A DNA stretch of 64,000 nucleotides, taken from positions 1 through 64,000 of the forward strand of contig VGZD01000005.1 in the NCBI GenBank assembly GCA_016872715.1, given 5' to 3'. Shown here piece by piece: positions 8,792 to 16,646 of this stretch. Source of the DNA: Planctomycetota bacterium. Lineage in GTDB: Bacteria; Planctomycetota; UBA1135; GCA-002686595. Position 1 is the first letter of the stretch, and each line of letters begins with the position of its first letter. Under the pieces are notes generated by a model, which saw only the letters and a list, made by a program, of their open reading frames with translations, made no database searches and had not been told where the DNA came from. Made by a program: the position numbers and the translations under genes.

Positions 8792-9823
8792 ATGCCCAGC
8801 CCCATCCAACGGACCCTTGCGCTGCTGTGCGCGCTGTGCATCGCCAGCGCGCGGATCGAAAGCGCGCCGCTCGCGACCGTTCAGGGCGCACCCCCGCCGC
8901 CCGACACCGAACGCCCGCAGGGACCGCTCCCCGTCCACGAGCCGCCGACCGAACCCGGCATCGCTTGGTTCGGCACGTGGTCCGAGGCACTCGCGGAAGC
9001 CGAGCGCACCGGACGTCCGATGCTGTTCATGTCGGCCGCGCCGCAGTGCCAGCGCGTGCCCGGCGTGTGGTGACCGGGCTACCAACAGACCGACAGGCGT
9101 GTCCTGTCGCAGCCGCCAGTCGTGGCCGCCTCGCGGGCCTTCGTGTGCGTGCGCCCGCAGACCTACGAGGACGCCGAGGAAGCCAAGATCTTGAGCTACG
9201 TGTTCGCGGGCCGCGGCGGGCTCGAAAACACCTCGTTCGCGCTGCTCGACCCCGCGGGCAAGAAGCTCACCGCGGGCTCGCGCTCGCCAAGCATGAGCTA
9301 CGGCGAAGTCGAGCGCTTCGTCGCGGCGCTCGACGCCACGGCGGCCAAGTACGCCGAGCAGGCCAAGCCGATCGAAGCCCTGCCGACGCTGCGCAACCTG
9401 CGGCTGGCGCTGAACGTGGCGGCGGCGGACATGCGGCCGCTGGTCGTCCTGCGCGGCCGGGACGAGGCCGCCGCGCAAGCGCTCGCGCGCAAGGTCGCCA
9501 AGCTCGCGTGGAGCAAGGAACTCGTCGGCGACGCGCACTATGTCGTGCTCCACGAAGCGGTCGACTTCGAAGCGCTCGCCCCGGAACTCGGCATGAGCGT
9601 CGTGCAGCCCGATCCCTACGGGCTAGGCGGCAAGGTGCTCGTCCATGTGAAGCCGGACGCCGACGCGAAGGCGCTCGCCAAGGCGCTTGCGACGGGCTTC
9701 GAGCAACACAAGGTAGAGGCCCGCGAGCACGATGCGCACGTGCGCGAGGCGCGCCGCCGCGGCATCGAGTGGGAAAGTCCGATTCAGGTGTCCGATCCGC
9801 ATGTGCCGGAGCGCCGCCGCTGA
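8792..9823 (+). CDS. candidate selenoprotein: secreted thioredoxin-like protein with in-frame TGA (Sec94)
   Basis: ATG with a good ribosome binding site (ggagg at 8781-8785). A signal-peptide-like N-terminus is followed by WSEALAEAERTGRPMLFMSA, which resembles the first helix and strand of a thioredoxin_7-type fold. The frame then meets a single TGA at 9071-9073 and continues without another stop to 9823, giving 343 residues if the TGA is read as Sec94. The context is C86-Q-R-V-P-G-V-W-Sec-P-G-Y, the position of the active-site loop. The downstream part (VVAASRAFVCVRPQTY) continues the expected helix and strand. A perfect 7-bp hairpin lies 17 nt after the TGA (see next entry). I do not recognise a named family. 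The alternatives are a nonsense-mutated gene or two separate genes, but the second half has no ribosome binding site. Confidence 0.82.
9091..9109 (+). promoter_or_regulatory. predicted bacterial SECIS hairpin of the thioredoxin-like gene
   Basis: Perfect 7-bp stem (cgacagg 9091-9097 with cctgtcg 9103-9109) enclosing the 5-nt loop cgtgt. The loop begins 25 nt after the TGA at 9071-9073. Bacterial SECIS models require an apical loop about 16-37 nt downstream of UGA, a small loop with a G in its first two positions and a stable upper stem; this hairpin meets all three. The AhpD-like gene has the same stem offset and the same CGUG loop start. Confidence 0.8.
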
Positions 9824-9851
9824 GGCGCGCGAGAGACACTCGTCCCAACTG

Positions 9852-9911
9852 CCAACCCCGCGGCCAACCCCGCGGCCTATTCCGCGGCCCATTCCGCGGC
9901 CCATTTTCTGG
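9852..9911. repeat. 12-bp imperfect tandem repeat between convergent genes
   Basis: Five 12-bp units: ccaaccccgcgg twice, then cctattccgcgg, cccattccgcgg and the diverged cccattttctgg. They fill most of the 101-nt gap between the thioredoxin-like gene (+) and the hydrolase gene (-). The ccgcgg cores are self-complementary, so the transcript could fold, but there is no T-tract typical of an intrinsic terminator. Confidence 0.8.
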
Positions 9912-9924
9912 CCGGATCCGGCCC

Positions 9925-10806
9925 CTAGCCGAGCTGGCGCACGAGCCAGTCGCGCACGAGCGCGGCGACCTGCGGGCCACCGACGTCGTGCAGCAGCTCA
10001 TGCGCCGCTCCGCGCAGCTCGCGCACCTCGACGGACGTGCCCTCGGCCTTCGAGATCGACGCGTCGCTGAGCTCGCGTCCCTCGCCGTGCAGCACCAGCG
10101 TCGGCACCGCGACCCGCGCGAGACGCCGCTCGACGTCCGCCGCCACGGCCGCGACCTGCTCGATCGCGCGCAGCGTGATCACGTCGTGCACGAGCGGGTC
10201 GCCGCTCCACTCGCGCCGCGCGCTCTCGTCGCAAAAGAGCCGCGTCACGTCGTTCCCGATCGCGCCCGGCGCGTCGGGCGCGAGCTTCTTGAAGAGCTTG
10301 AACAGTCCGCCGGGTGCCGCGGGCGCGCGGAACACCGGACGCCAGCGCGGCGAGATGAGCACGAGCGCTGCCACGCTGTCGGGCTTGTCGAGCGCATAGC
10401 GCAGCGCATACAGCGCGCCGACTCCCACGCCGATCAGCACCTTCGGCGCCACGGGCAGCCGGTACGCGAGGTGATCCTGCACGGAGTCGAGGTCGCGCAG
10501 CACTTCCGCGATGCCCGCGCTGTGACCGCGCGCTCCCTCGCTCTTGCCGTGACCGCGCAGGTCGGGCAGGGCCACCGCGAAGCGCGCCTCGGCGAGCACG
10601 CGCGCCGTGTCGAGGTAGCGCCCACCGTGATCGCCGGCGTCGTGGACGAGCGTGACTCCGCCGCGCGGCTCGCCGTGGGCCGCGAGTTCGAGCACGTGCA
10701 GCAGGAACAGGCCCTTCGACGAGTGCGAGAGCCCCGCGCCCTGCGAGCCGTCCTCCGCGGACACACGCAACTCGAGGTACGTCGCGAGCGCTTGCGTGTC
10801 GGCCAT
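9925..10806 (-). CDS. alpha/beta hydrolase (monoacylglycerol lipase/S33-like) lacking the catalytic serine
   Basis: 293-aa alpha/beta-hydrolase fold: VTLVHDAGDHGGRY (oxyanion region), LPDLRGHGKSEG (the classic D-x-RGHGxS motif) and GAAHELLHD (C-terminal His region). The nucleophile elbow reads LIGVGVGALYA where the family has G-x-S-x-G, so the serine position holds glycine, and VLHGEGRELSD lacks the usual GxxD acid. It is therefore probably not a conventional serine hydrolase; it may bind a ligand or have lost its function. ATG at 10806; it lies 2 nt downstream of the VWA gene, so both are probably one transcript. Confidence 0.82.
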   Translation of the reverse strand: MADTQALATYLELRVSAEDGSQGAGLSHSSKGLFLLHVLELAAHGEPRGGVTLVHDAGDHGGRYLDTARVLAEARFAVALPDLRGHGKSEGARGHSAGIAEVLRDLDSVQDHLAYRLPVAPKVLIGVGVGALYALRYALDKPDSVAALVLISPRWRPVFRAPAAPGGLFKLFKKLAPDAPGAIGNDVTRLFCDESARREWSGDPLVHDVITLRAIEQVAAVAADVERRLARVAVPTLVLHGEGRELSDASISKAEGTSVEVRELRGAAHELLHDVGGPQVAALVRDWLVRQLG

Positions 10807-10808
10807 CG

Positions 10809-12785
10809 CTAGCGCCCCACGTACGTTCCGCCGTTCTCTTCCGCGAGGCGGCGCATCAGCACCGCGTCGTGCGCGTCGGAGAGGCCGATGGTGTGGATCA
10901 CGATGCCACAGTTGCGGTTGCGCTCGCGCACGAAGGAGAGGATCTCGTCGGTCGAGGTCGTCAGTCCCACGGTCGCGCGCCCGTCGGTCAGGAAGTAGAT
11001 CGTGTCGATCACCGGTGCGGACCACGTCGCGCCGCCCTTCGCGCCCGCGAGATCGAGCGCGCGCTCGAGCGAGCCGTAGATGTTCGTGGCGCCGACGGCG
11101 TCCGAGGCCGCGATGAAGTCCGCGGCCTGCTTGCGCACGTCCGGTGTCATCGTCGCGAGCTCGTCCGACCACGTCCACACGTCCGACGCGAACAGCACGA
11201 AATTGAAGCGCGCACCGTCGCGCAACCCGCCGACGGCCTTGGCGAGGTCGCGCTTCGCCGCTTCGAGCCGCGACAACTCGCCTTGCGCGGGCCGGTCGAA
11301 GGGCTTGAGCGGATCGTCGTCGGGGTTGTTCTTCGGCACCATCGAAAATTGCATCGAGCCCGACAGGTCGAGCACGAACAGCACGCGCTGGCTCTCCGTG
11401 GTGATGCCGAAAAACGTCACGCCGCCCGTCTCGGCGGCTTCCTCGAGCGCGGTCTTCTCCGGCGGCAGCGGGGGCACGACGAAGTCGGCCTCGTGCTCCT
11501 TCCACCAGCGCTGCCAGATCGCGAACACCGGTCGGAAGTTCTGGCCCGTGAGCGAGCACAGCGCGGCGTTCAGGTCCGAGCGCGAGCGCCCTTCTTCCTT
11601 CTCGAGCCGCGCGACGAGCACCGGCACCGCCGCGCGCGAACGCAGCTGGGCCAGCGCCGCCGCGGCCCGCGCGCGCACGTACCACGACTCGTGCGCCAAG
11701 AACTTGCCGATCAGCGCGGACTCGATCGTCGCGTCGCCGAGCGCCGCGAGCCCGTCGACGAGCGTCGCGATGCCGAGCGGTTCCGTCTCGGCCGCGAGCA
11801 GCATGCGCAACTGCTCGCGCACGCTGTCCTGCTTGCACTGGGAGAGCAGGCGCAGCGTGTCGATGCGCGTGCGATCCTTCGAGCGCTTGAGCGCGCCGAT
11901 CAGCTTCGCGAGCGTCTTCTCCAGTTCCTTGCCGCTCTCGCGCGCGAGCGCCGCCGCCGCCCCGCGCCCCGACGCCTCGACCAAGATCTCCAGTCGATAG
12001 CCCAGCGTGACGAGTTGGCTCGACTCGCGCTTGGCCTGCTCGTACTGGTCCGCCGTGGCCTGCGCCACTCGCCCGTCGTTGGCGGCCGCCTCCTCCTGCC
12101 AGCGCCGCTCGAGCTTGCGCACGTCTCCCATCGCCTTGGCGATGCGCGCGCGCAGCTTGTCGATGCTCGCGGCCGATTCGCACATCAGCTCGTGCAAGCC
12201 CGCCGCCGTCCCCGCCCCGCCGATGCGGCCGATGAGCTCCGCCGCCGCCGCGCGCTGCAGGGTGTCCGCGCCCTCGCGCGCGTCCGCCCACAACTCGCCG
12301 TCGCTCTTGCGCCGCCGCGCCGGACCGAGCACCTCGCACAGCCGAGCGAGGCCCCCGGCCACCGCCTCCCTCCAAGGCTCGAGCTCCGCGACCTTCTTCT
12401 CCGCCTTGGCGCGCTCCTTGCGCAACTCCGCCAGCCGCTCCTCCTCGCGCTCGAGCGTCGGCTTGACCGACGCATCGCGCTCCGCCTGCGCGCGCAGGCC
12501 CGCGATCACGACGTCCCGACGCTCGCACGCATAGCGCAGCGCGAGCACTTCCTCGCGGCCCGCCCGCAGGCCTTCCGCCGCGTTGCCATACTCCAGCGTC
12601 AGGGTCGCAATCGCGCCGGCCTCGCCCAGCCCGACCAGCTCGGCGAGCGCCGCCTCCTTCTCCTGCGCCGTCCCCGCCGCCGCGGCCTGCGCGAACTTCA
12701 GTTGCGCCGCCGAGAGCGCCTTGTCGTCCGCGGGCGAGAGCAGGCACAGCCACGACGTCACCACGAGCACCAGCGAATGCAGCAT
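10809..12785 (-). CDS. secreted HEAT-repeat and von Willebrand factor A domain protein
   Basis: 658 aa. A signal peptide (MLHSLVLVVTSWLCLLSPA) is followed by an alanine/glutamate-rich, coiled-coil-prone region (about 90-150 and 200-330). HEAT-like helical repeats follow (about 330-440, for example HESWYVRARAAAALAQLRSR). The C-terminal VWA domain has an intact MIDAS DLSGS starting at Asp473 and a later FLTDG. VWA domains of this type bind proteins through a chelated metal; the partner here is unknown. The frame is open upstream into rnpB, but the ATG at 12785 starts a proper signal peptide and follows a purine-rich stretch. Upstream on this strand there is a TAGGCT-like -10 element in the 98-nt gap before rnpB. 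Confidence 0.85.
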   Translation of the reverse strand: MLHSLVLVVTSWLCLLSPADDKALSAAQLKFAQAAAAGTAQEKEAALAELVGLGEAGAIATLTLEYGNAAEGLRAGREEVLALRYACERRDVVIAGLRAQAERDASVKPTLEREEERLAELRKERAKAEKKVAELEPWREAVAGGLARLCEVLGPARRRKSDGELWADAREGADTLQRAAAAELIGRIGGAGTAAGLHELMCESAASIDKLRARIAKAMGDVRKLERRWQEEAAANDGRVAQATADQYEQAKRESSQLVTLGYRLEILVEASGRGAAAALARESGKELEKTLAKLIGALKRSKDRTRIDTLRLLSQCKQDSVREQLRMLLAAETEPLGIATLVDGLAALGDATIESALIGKFLAHESWYVRARAAAALAQLRSRAAVPVLVARLEKEEGRSRSDLNAALCSLTGQNFRPVFAIWQRWWKEHEADFVVPPLPPEKTALEEAAETGGVTFFGITTESQRVLFVLDLSGSMQFSMVPKNNPDDDPLKPFDRPAQGELSRLEAAKRDLAKAVGGLRDGARFNFVLFASDVWTWSDELATMTPDVRKQAADFIAASDAVGATNIYGSLERALDLAGAKGGATWSAPVIDTIYFLTDGRATVGLTTSTDEILSFVRERNRNCGIVIHTIGLSDAHDAVLMRRLAEENGGTYVGR

Positions 12786-12871
12786 GCGAGGACCTTCCCT
12801 GACTCCCAGTGCACGTAGCCTAACCTCTCGCCCGCGGGAGCTTGTGCGCTGCCGCGGAGCTCGGCGTGAGC

Positions 12872-12877
12872 TAGGAT
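12872..12877 (+). promoter_or_regulatory. putative -10 element of rnpB
   Basis: taggat ends 6 nt before the predicted 5' end of RNase P RNA at 12884, the right distance for a sigma-70 -10 box. There is no convincing -35 at 17 nt. The same gctaggat string recurs at 35401-35408, upstream of the small coiled-coil gene, so it may be a common promoter core in this genome. Confidence 0.5.
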
Positions 12878-12883
12878 GTGCGC

Positions 12884-13260
12884 GGCGTGAGAGGTCTGGA
12901 CCGTCGTCGGCGGGCAACCGCAGGAGGAAAGTCCGGACTCCACGGGTCAGGGTGGTTGCCAACGGCAACCGGCCGCGAGGCCAGGGAAAGTGCCACAGAA
13001 AACAAACCGCCGCGCGCTCCTCACGGGGCGCTCGGCAAGGGTGAAACGGTGCGGTAAGAGCGCACCGCGGAGCTGGTGACAGCTCTGGCAGGGCAAACCC
13101 CACTCGGAGAAAGACCAAATAGGGATGGCTCATGGGGACGACCCGCTCCTCGCCATCCGGGTAGGTCGTTCGAGGCCGAGCGCGAGCTCGGTCCTAGAGA
13201 AAGGACGGTCTCGCCGCGCAAGCGGCTAGCCAGGATCCGGCTTACAGGACCTCTCACGCC
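12884..13260 (+). ncRNA. rnpB: RNase P RNA (bacterial class A)
   Basis: Catalytic RNA that matures tRNA 5' ends. The conserved 5' core gaggaaagtccggactcc is at about 12930. The cagggtgaaa-like segment agggtgaaacggtgcggtaa is near 13038, gaccaaataggg near 13110 and ggcttacagg near 13239. The termini pair perfectly: ggcgtgagaggtc (12884-12896) with gacctctcacgcc (13248-13260) makes helix P1. The total of about 377 nt fits a type A RNA. The 13261-13539 stretch after it contains a weak hairpin (cccct/agggg near 13266-13280) and otherwise nothing I recognise. Confidence 0.97.
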
Positions 13261-13539
13261 ACTCCCCCCTTCCGCGAGGGGTCAAAGTTGGGACGAGCAC
13301 CATTAGTAGTGCTCTCCGAACTACCGACCCTCTGCATCTTGACAGGTTGGAGGAGTCGGGGAGAATTCAGCGACCTGCTCGGCCACGAGCGCGCCACCCA
13401 AGGCGCTCTCCGACCCGGCCATGGTGCAACCTTGGGCAGTCCCCCTCGCGGACGTCCCACCCCCCCACTCGCATCCCCCCCACCCGCTCTCTTCCACCGG
13501 CCCCCCGCCTGCTTGGGCCGGGTGGCCCGCCCCACCTCG

Positions 13540-14214
13540 ATGGAGTTCGTGTTCGTCGTCCCGCGCCGGGAGCTCTTCCCGGACCACTACCCCCACGGCT
13601 TCGTGCCGTTCGGCGAGGGTTGGAGCGCAGCGCGCCTGCACGAAGTGATCGAGCGCCACGGCTTCTTCGTGGAGCGCGCGCGCGCCGAGATCACGCCCGA
13701 GTGGAAGCAGATCATCCCCTACAACGTGGTGACTCGCGCGGACGCCGTGTTGCTGCTGCGGCGCACCAAGCAGGGCGGCGAGGCGCGCCTGCACCACAAG
13801 CTCACGATCGGCGTCGGCGGACACCTCAACCCCGAGGACCTCGCGGGCGTGGTCGGCCGCAACCCCGTGCCGCGCGGCACGGCGCGCGAACTCGCGGAAG
13901 AGCTCTCGATCGAAGGCCACTACGAGCTCGAACCGCTCGGCCTGATCAACGACGACGCCAATCCGGTCGGCGCGGTCCACGTCGGACTCGCACAGCTCGT
14001 GCGCGTCGACGGCTCGGTCTCGATCCGCGAGACCGATGTGCTCGAGGGACGCCTCGCGCTCCCCAGCGAGCTCGCGGCGATGCTGCGCGACGGCGCCAAC
14101 TTCGAGACTTGGTCCGCCCAGCTCGTCGCGGCCCTGCCCGCGTTGCTCGCTCCTCCTGCCCGCGCGGCCAGCGCCGCCAACGCAGGCGTCTCCCCCGCAA
14201 GAAATTCACGCTAG
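13540..14214 (+). CDS. Nudix-domain protein (predicted phosphoesterase-like)
   Basis: 224 aa starting at MEFVFVVPRRELFPDHYPHG. The centre reads TIGVGGHLNPED, then after a short insertion ARELAEELSI, which is a Nudix box stretched relative to the standard G-x5-E-x7-REUxEExGU. This looks like the group of Nudix proteins annotated as predicted phosphoesterases rather than a mutator enzyme; the substrate is unknown. The frame is open from 13288, but the upstream codons are proline-rich and implausible as a protein N-terminus, so the ATG at 13540 was preferred. Residues after about 205 form an Ala/Pro tail. Confidence 0.75.
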   Translation: MEFVFVVPRRELFPDHYPHGFVPFGEGWSAARLHEVIERHGFFVERARAEITPEWKQIIPYNVVTRADAVLLLRRTKQGGEARLHHKLTIGVGGHLNPEDLAGVVGRNPVPRGTARELAEELSIEGHYELEPLGLINDDANPVGAVHVGLAQLVRVDGSVSIRETDVLEGRLALPSELAAMLRDGANFETWSAQLVAALPALLAPPARAASAANAGVSPARNSR

Positions 14215-14309
14215 CGGCGTCCAAGGTCGTCCCCAACAGACTTCCAAGAACGCGCCCGCCGGCCTACACATCCCACCACCAAGCTCCCACACCTTCGGAA
14301 ACCCAATCG

Positions 14310-14525
14310 ATGAAATCCAAGGTCACCTCGGACTCGCAGCGCCTCTACGACCTGTTGCTCGGCGCCCGCACCGCGGACAAGGTCACGCTGTACTTCCGCG
14401 ATGGTCGCGTGCTCAACGGCTCGCTGATCTTCAACCCGTTCAAGGGCACGGGGCGCCTGATCAACATCGATCAGGAGATGTCGCTCGACTTCTCCGTCGA
14501 CCAGCTGCGCGAAGTCAAGTTCTAA
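14310..14525 (+). CDS. small conserved-looking protein, possible Sm-like beta barrel (71 aa)
   Basis: The sequence opens MKSKVTSDSQRLYDLLLGAR and continues KVTLYFRDGRVLNGSLIF, then INIDQEMSLDFSVDQLREVKF-type strands. The short helix followed by a strand bearing DGR-x-x-x-G is reminiscent of Sm-like or other small beta-barrel domains that bind RNA or nucleotides. That resemblance is by eye only. ATG start 95 nt after the Nudix gene; ends with TAA. Function unknown. Confidence 0.6.
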   Translation: MKSKVTSDSQRLYDLLLGARTADKVTLYFRDGRVLNGSLIFNPFKGTGRLINIDQEMSLDFSVDQLREVKF

Positions 14526-14655
14526 CCGCCGCGGCGGCCACCGCGAGCGGGACATCGACGCCCGAGCCGGGCTCGAGGCGGCCACTCGACGGATCTGCGC
14601 CCCGCGGCCAACCTCGACCGCGCGGTCGACGCCGACCCCTCCAGCGGAGGGCACC

Positions 14656-14730
14656 CGCTCGGAGTTCCGCCGCTCGGAGTTCCGCCGCTCGGAGTTCCGC
14701 CGCTCGGAGTTCCGCCGCTCGGAGTTCCGC
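14656..14730. repeat. 15-bp tandem repeat, five perfect copies, in a gene-free stretch
   Basis: Five identical copies of cgctcggagttccgc, followed by two copies of gaacgccggcaacggc (14737-14752 and 14757-14772). This occupies the centre of the 394-nt gap 14526-14919. 15 bp is a multiple of three, so every frame reads a pentapeptide repeat; none has a convincing start or context, so I treat it as non-coding. The rest of the gap shows nothing recognisable except the upstream region of the next gene. Confidence 0.85.
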
Positions 14731-14919
14731 CCAGAGGAACGCCGGCAACGGCGCCGGAACGCCGGCAACGGCACCCCTTGTCTAAAGTAGACCACTCGCC
14801 TAGCCCGCCACTGGGCTCACCCGTCACGAGCCCGCACTTCGCACGCGCGGTCAGCGGGTGGGCGCTCGGGCGAAGTGGACCAGCTCATTCCGACTCGGCA
14901 TTCCAACGCAAGCACTCCC

Positions 14920-15831
14920 ATGGTGAATCGCAGCGTGCTCGTCGTGTCTCTATCCGGGGCAACACTCCTCGGCCTGATCGCGCTTGGATCGTCGGCATCC
15001 GCCCAGAGAGATGCTCTCGGGCTCGCGAGCTCGCTGGAACTGTCTTCGGCGAATGGCCATGCCGCTCGCAGCCCATCGGAACCGAGCGTCAACGTCATCC
15101 CGATGGGTGAAACGGACGTGAAGAGCGGGACCACCAAGATCGGCGAGGTCGACCCCGCGGCCATTTCAACCGCGGGGCCCGATGCCGCTGGCAAGGTGTG
15201 CAACAAGGTTGCCGCAGGGGTTTCGATCGACGGCCTCACCTTCTCGATCAAGAACGGCAGCGCTGCAACGCTCGAAATCGAAGGTGCGGGAACCACGACG
15301 TTCAACTCATCGGACCACACCGCCCACGTCGATCTGAACCCCGTGCAAGGCGGCAACGTCTGCAGGGGCTACCGCATCAAGGGTCTCCTTGGAGACGCTC
15401 GTGGTGACAATCTCATCCTGAGTGTCACTCCGTCGTTCGTGCAGGCTGTCAATGCTGTCGACGTGGAATGCAACGCGCTGCCGACCTACGAGCTGGATTC
15501 GCTCTCCGATCAAGCGCGCAAGGGCGTCGTCGCGTATCACGCCGACGTACTGGCTTTCGTGCACAATGTGGACGACTCCATGAAACTCAAGGCGATCAAG
15601 GGCACGGTGTCGACTGCCAACGCGTCGACTGCAACCCTGACGGACGTTCGCATTTTCACGTCCGGCGGCGGAACCATGCCCGCATCCATTTCATTCAAGG
15701 GCGCGACGTTCACCATTTCCCCAATCAGTGGCTTGGCGAACGGAGAGTGGTGCCGAGTGTTGATGCGCTGCGAACCCGCGCTCCAAGGCAAGCGGTTTCA
15801 GGCCAGCCTGACCGCCGAATTCGCTCCCTGA
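14920..15831 (+). CDS. secreted protein of unknown function, atypical base composition
   Basis: 303 aa with a clear signal peptide (VLVVSLSGATLLGLIALGSSASA, cleavage near SASA-Q). The mature part is rich in Ser, Thr, Ala and Asn with four cysteines in two pairs spaced like disulfides (about C91/C146 and C185/C285), and resembles a beta-sandwich secreted domain. No family recognised. Codon choice is visibly more relaxed than in neighbours, with frequent A/T third positions and low CpG runs. That suggests recent transfer or different selection. It is flanked by the repeat-filled gap upstream and a 236-nt gene-free stretch downstream (15832-16067) in which I see nothing distinctive. Confidence 0.7.
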   Translation: MVNRSVLVVSLSGATLLGLIALGSSASAQRDALGLASSLELSSANGHAARSPSEPSVNVIPMGETDVKSGTTKIGEVDPAAISTAGPDAAGKVCNKVAAGVSIDGLTFSIKNGSAATLEIEGAGTTTFNSSDHTAHVDLNPVQGGNVCRGYRIKGLLGDARGDNLILSVTPSFVQAVNAVDVECNALPTYELDSLSDQARKGVVAYHADVLAFVHNVDDSMKLKAIKGTVSTANASTATLTDVRIFTSGGGTMPASISFKGATFTISPISGLANGEWCRVLMRCEPALQGKRFQASLTAEFAP

Positions 15832-16067
15832 TGCGGTTGGACTTGCCCGACACCTCGGATCGATGATCGGGGCGGGCTGGAGGCATGGAGTCGGGCGCCT
15901 CCCGGGGGCGGCCGACTCCGTTGGCTCGAGCGCGAGCGAGACTCGCCGAGCGAGCACCACTCGCGCCGCGACCGCCACGGCGCGCGCTGCTTCACGGGGA
16001 TCGCTGAGAATCCCGGGCGTCGAGCGCTGGGCGAGGCCGATGTGCGTCGGGAGCGACCCGCTCGCGC

Positions 16068-16642
<575 letters not shown>

Positions 16643-16646
<4 letters not shown>

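Noticed and set aside
8792-9823. Two separate genes (8792-9073 and 9122-9823) instead of one selenoprotein gene
   Set aside because: Same frame, continuous thioredoxin-like fold, no ribosome binding site for the second, and a SECIS-like hairpin exactly where expected.
9824-9924. Intrinsic terminator between the convergent genes
   Set aside because: Repeat units can fold but there is no T-tract; annotated as a repeat only.
13288-13539. Longer N-terminus for the Nudix protein
   Set aside because: Pro/Arg-rich residues without motif; the conserved part begins at 13540.
14522-14827. Minus-strand 101-codon ORF of GTPSG repeats
   Set aside because: It simply translates the 15-bp DNA repeat; no signal, start context or composition support.
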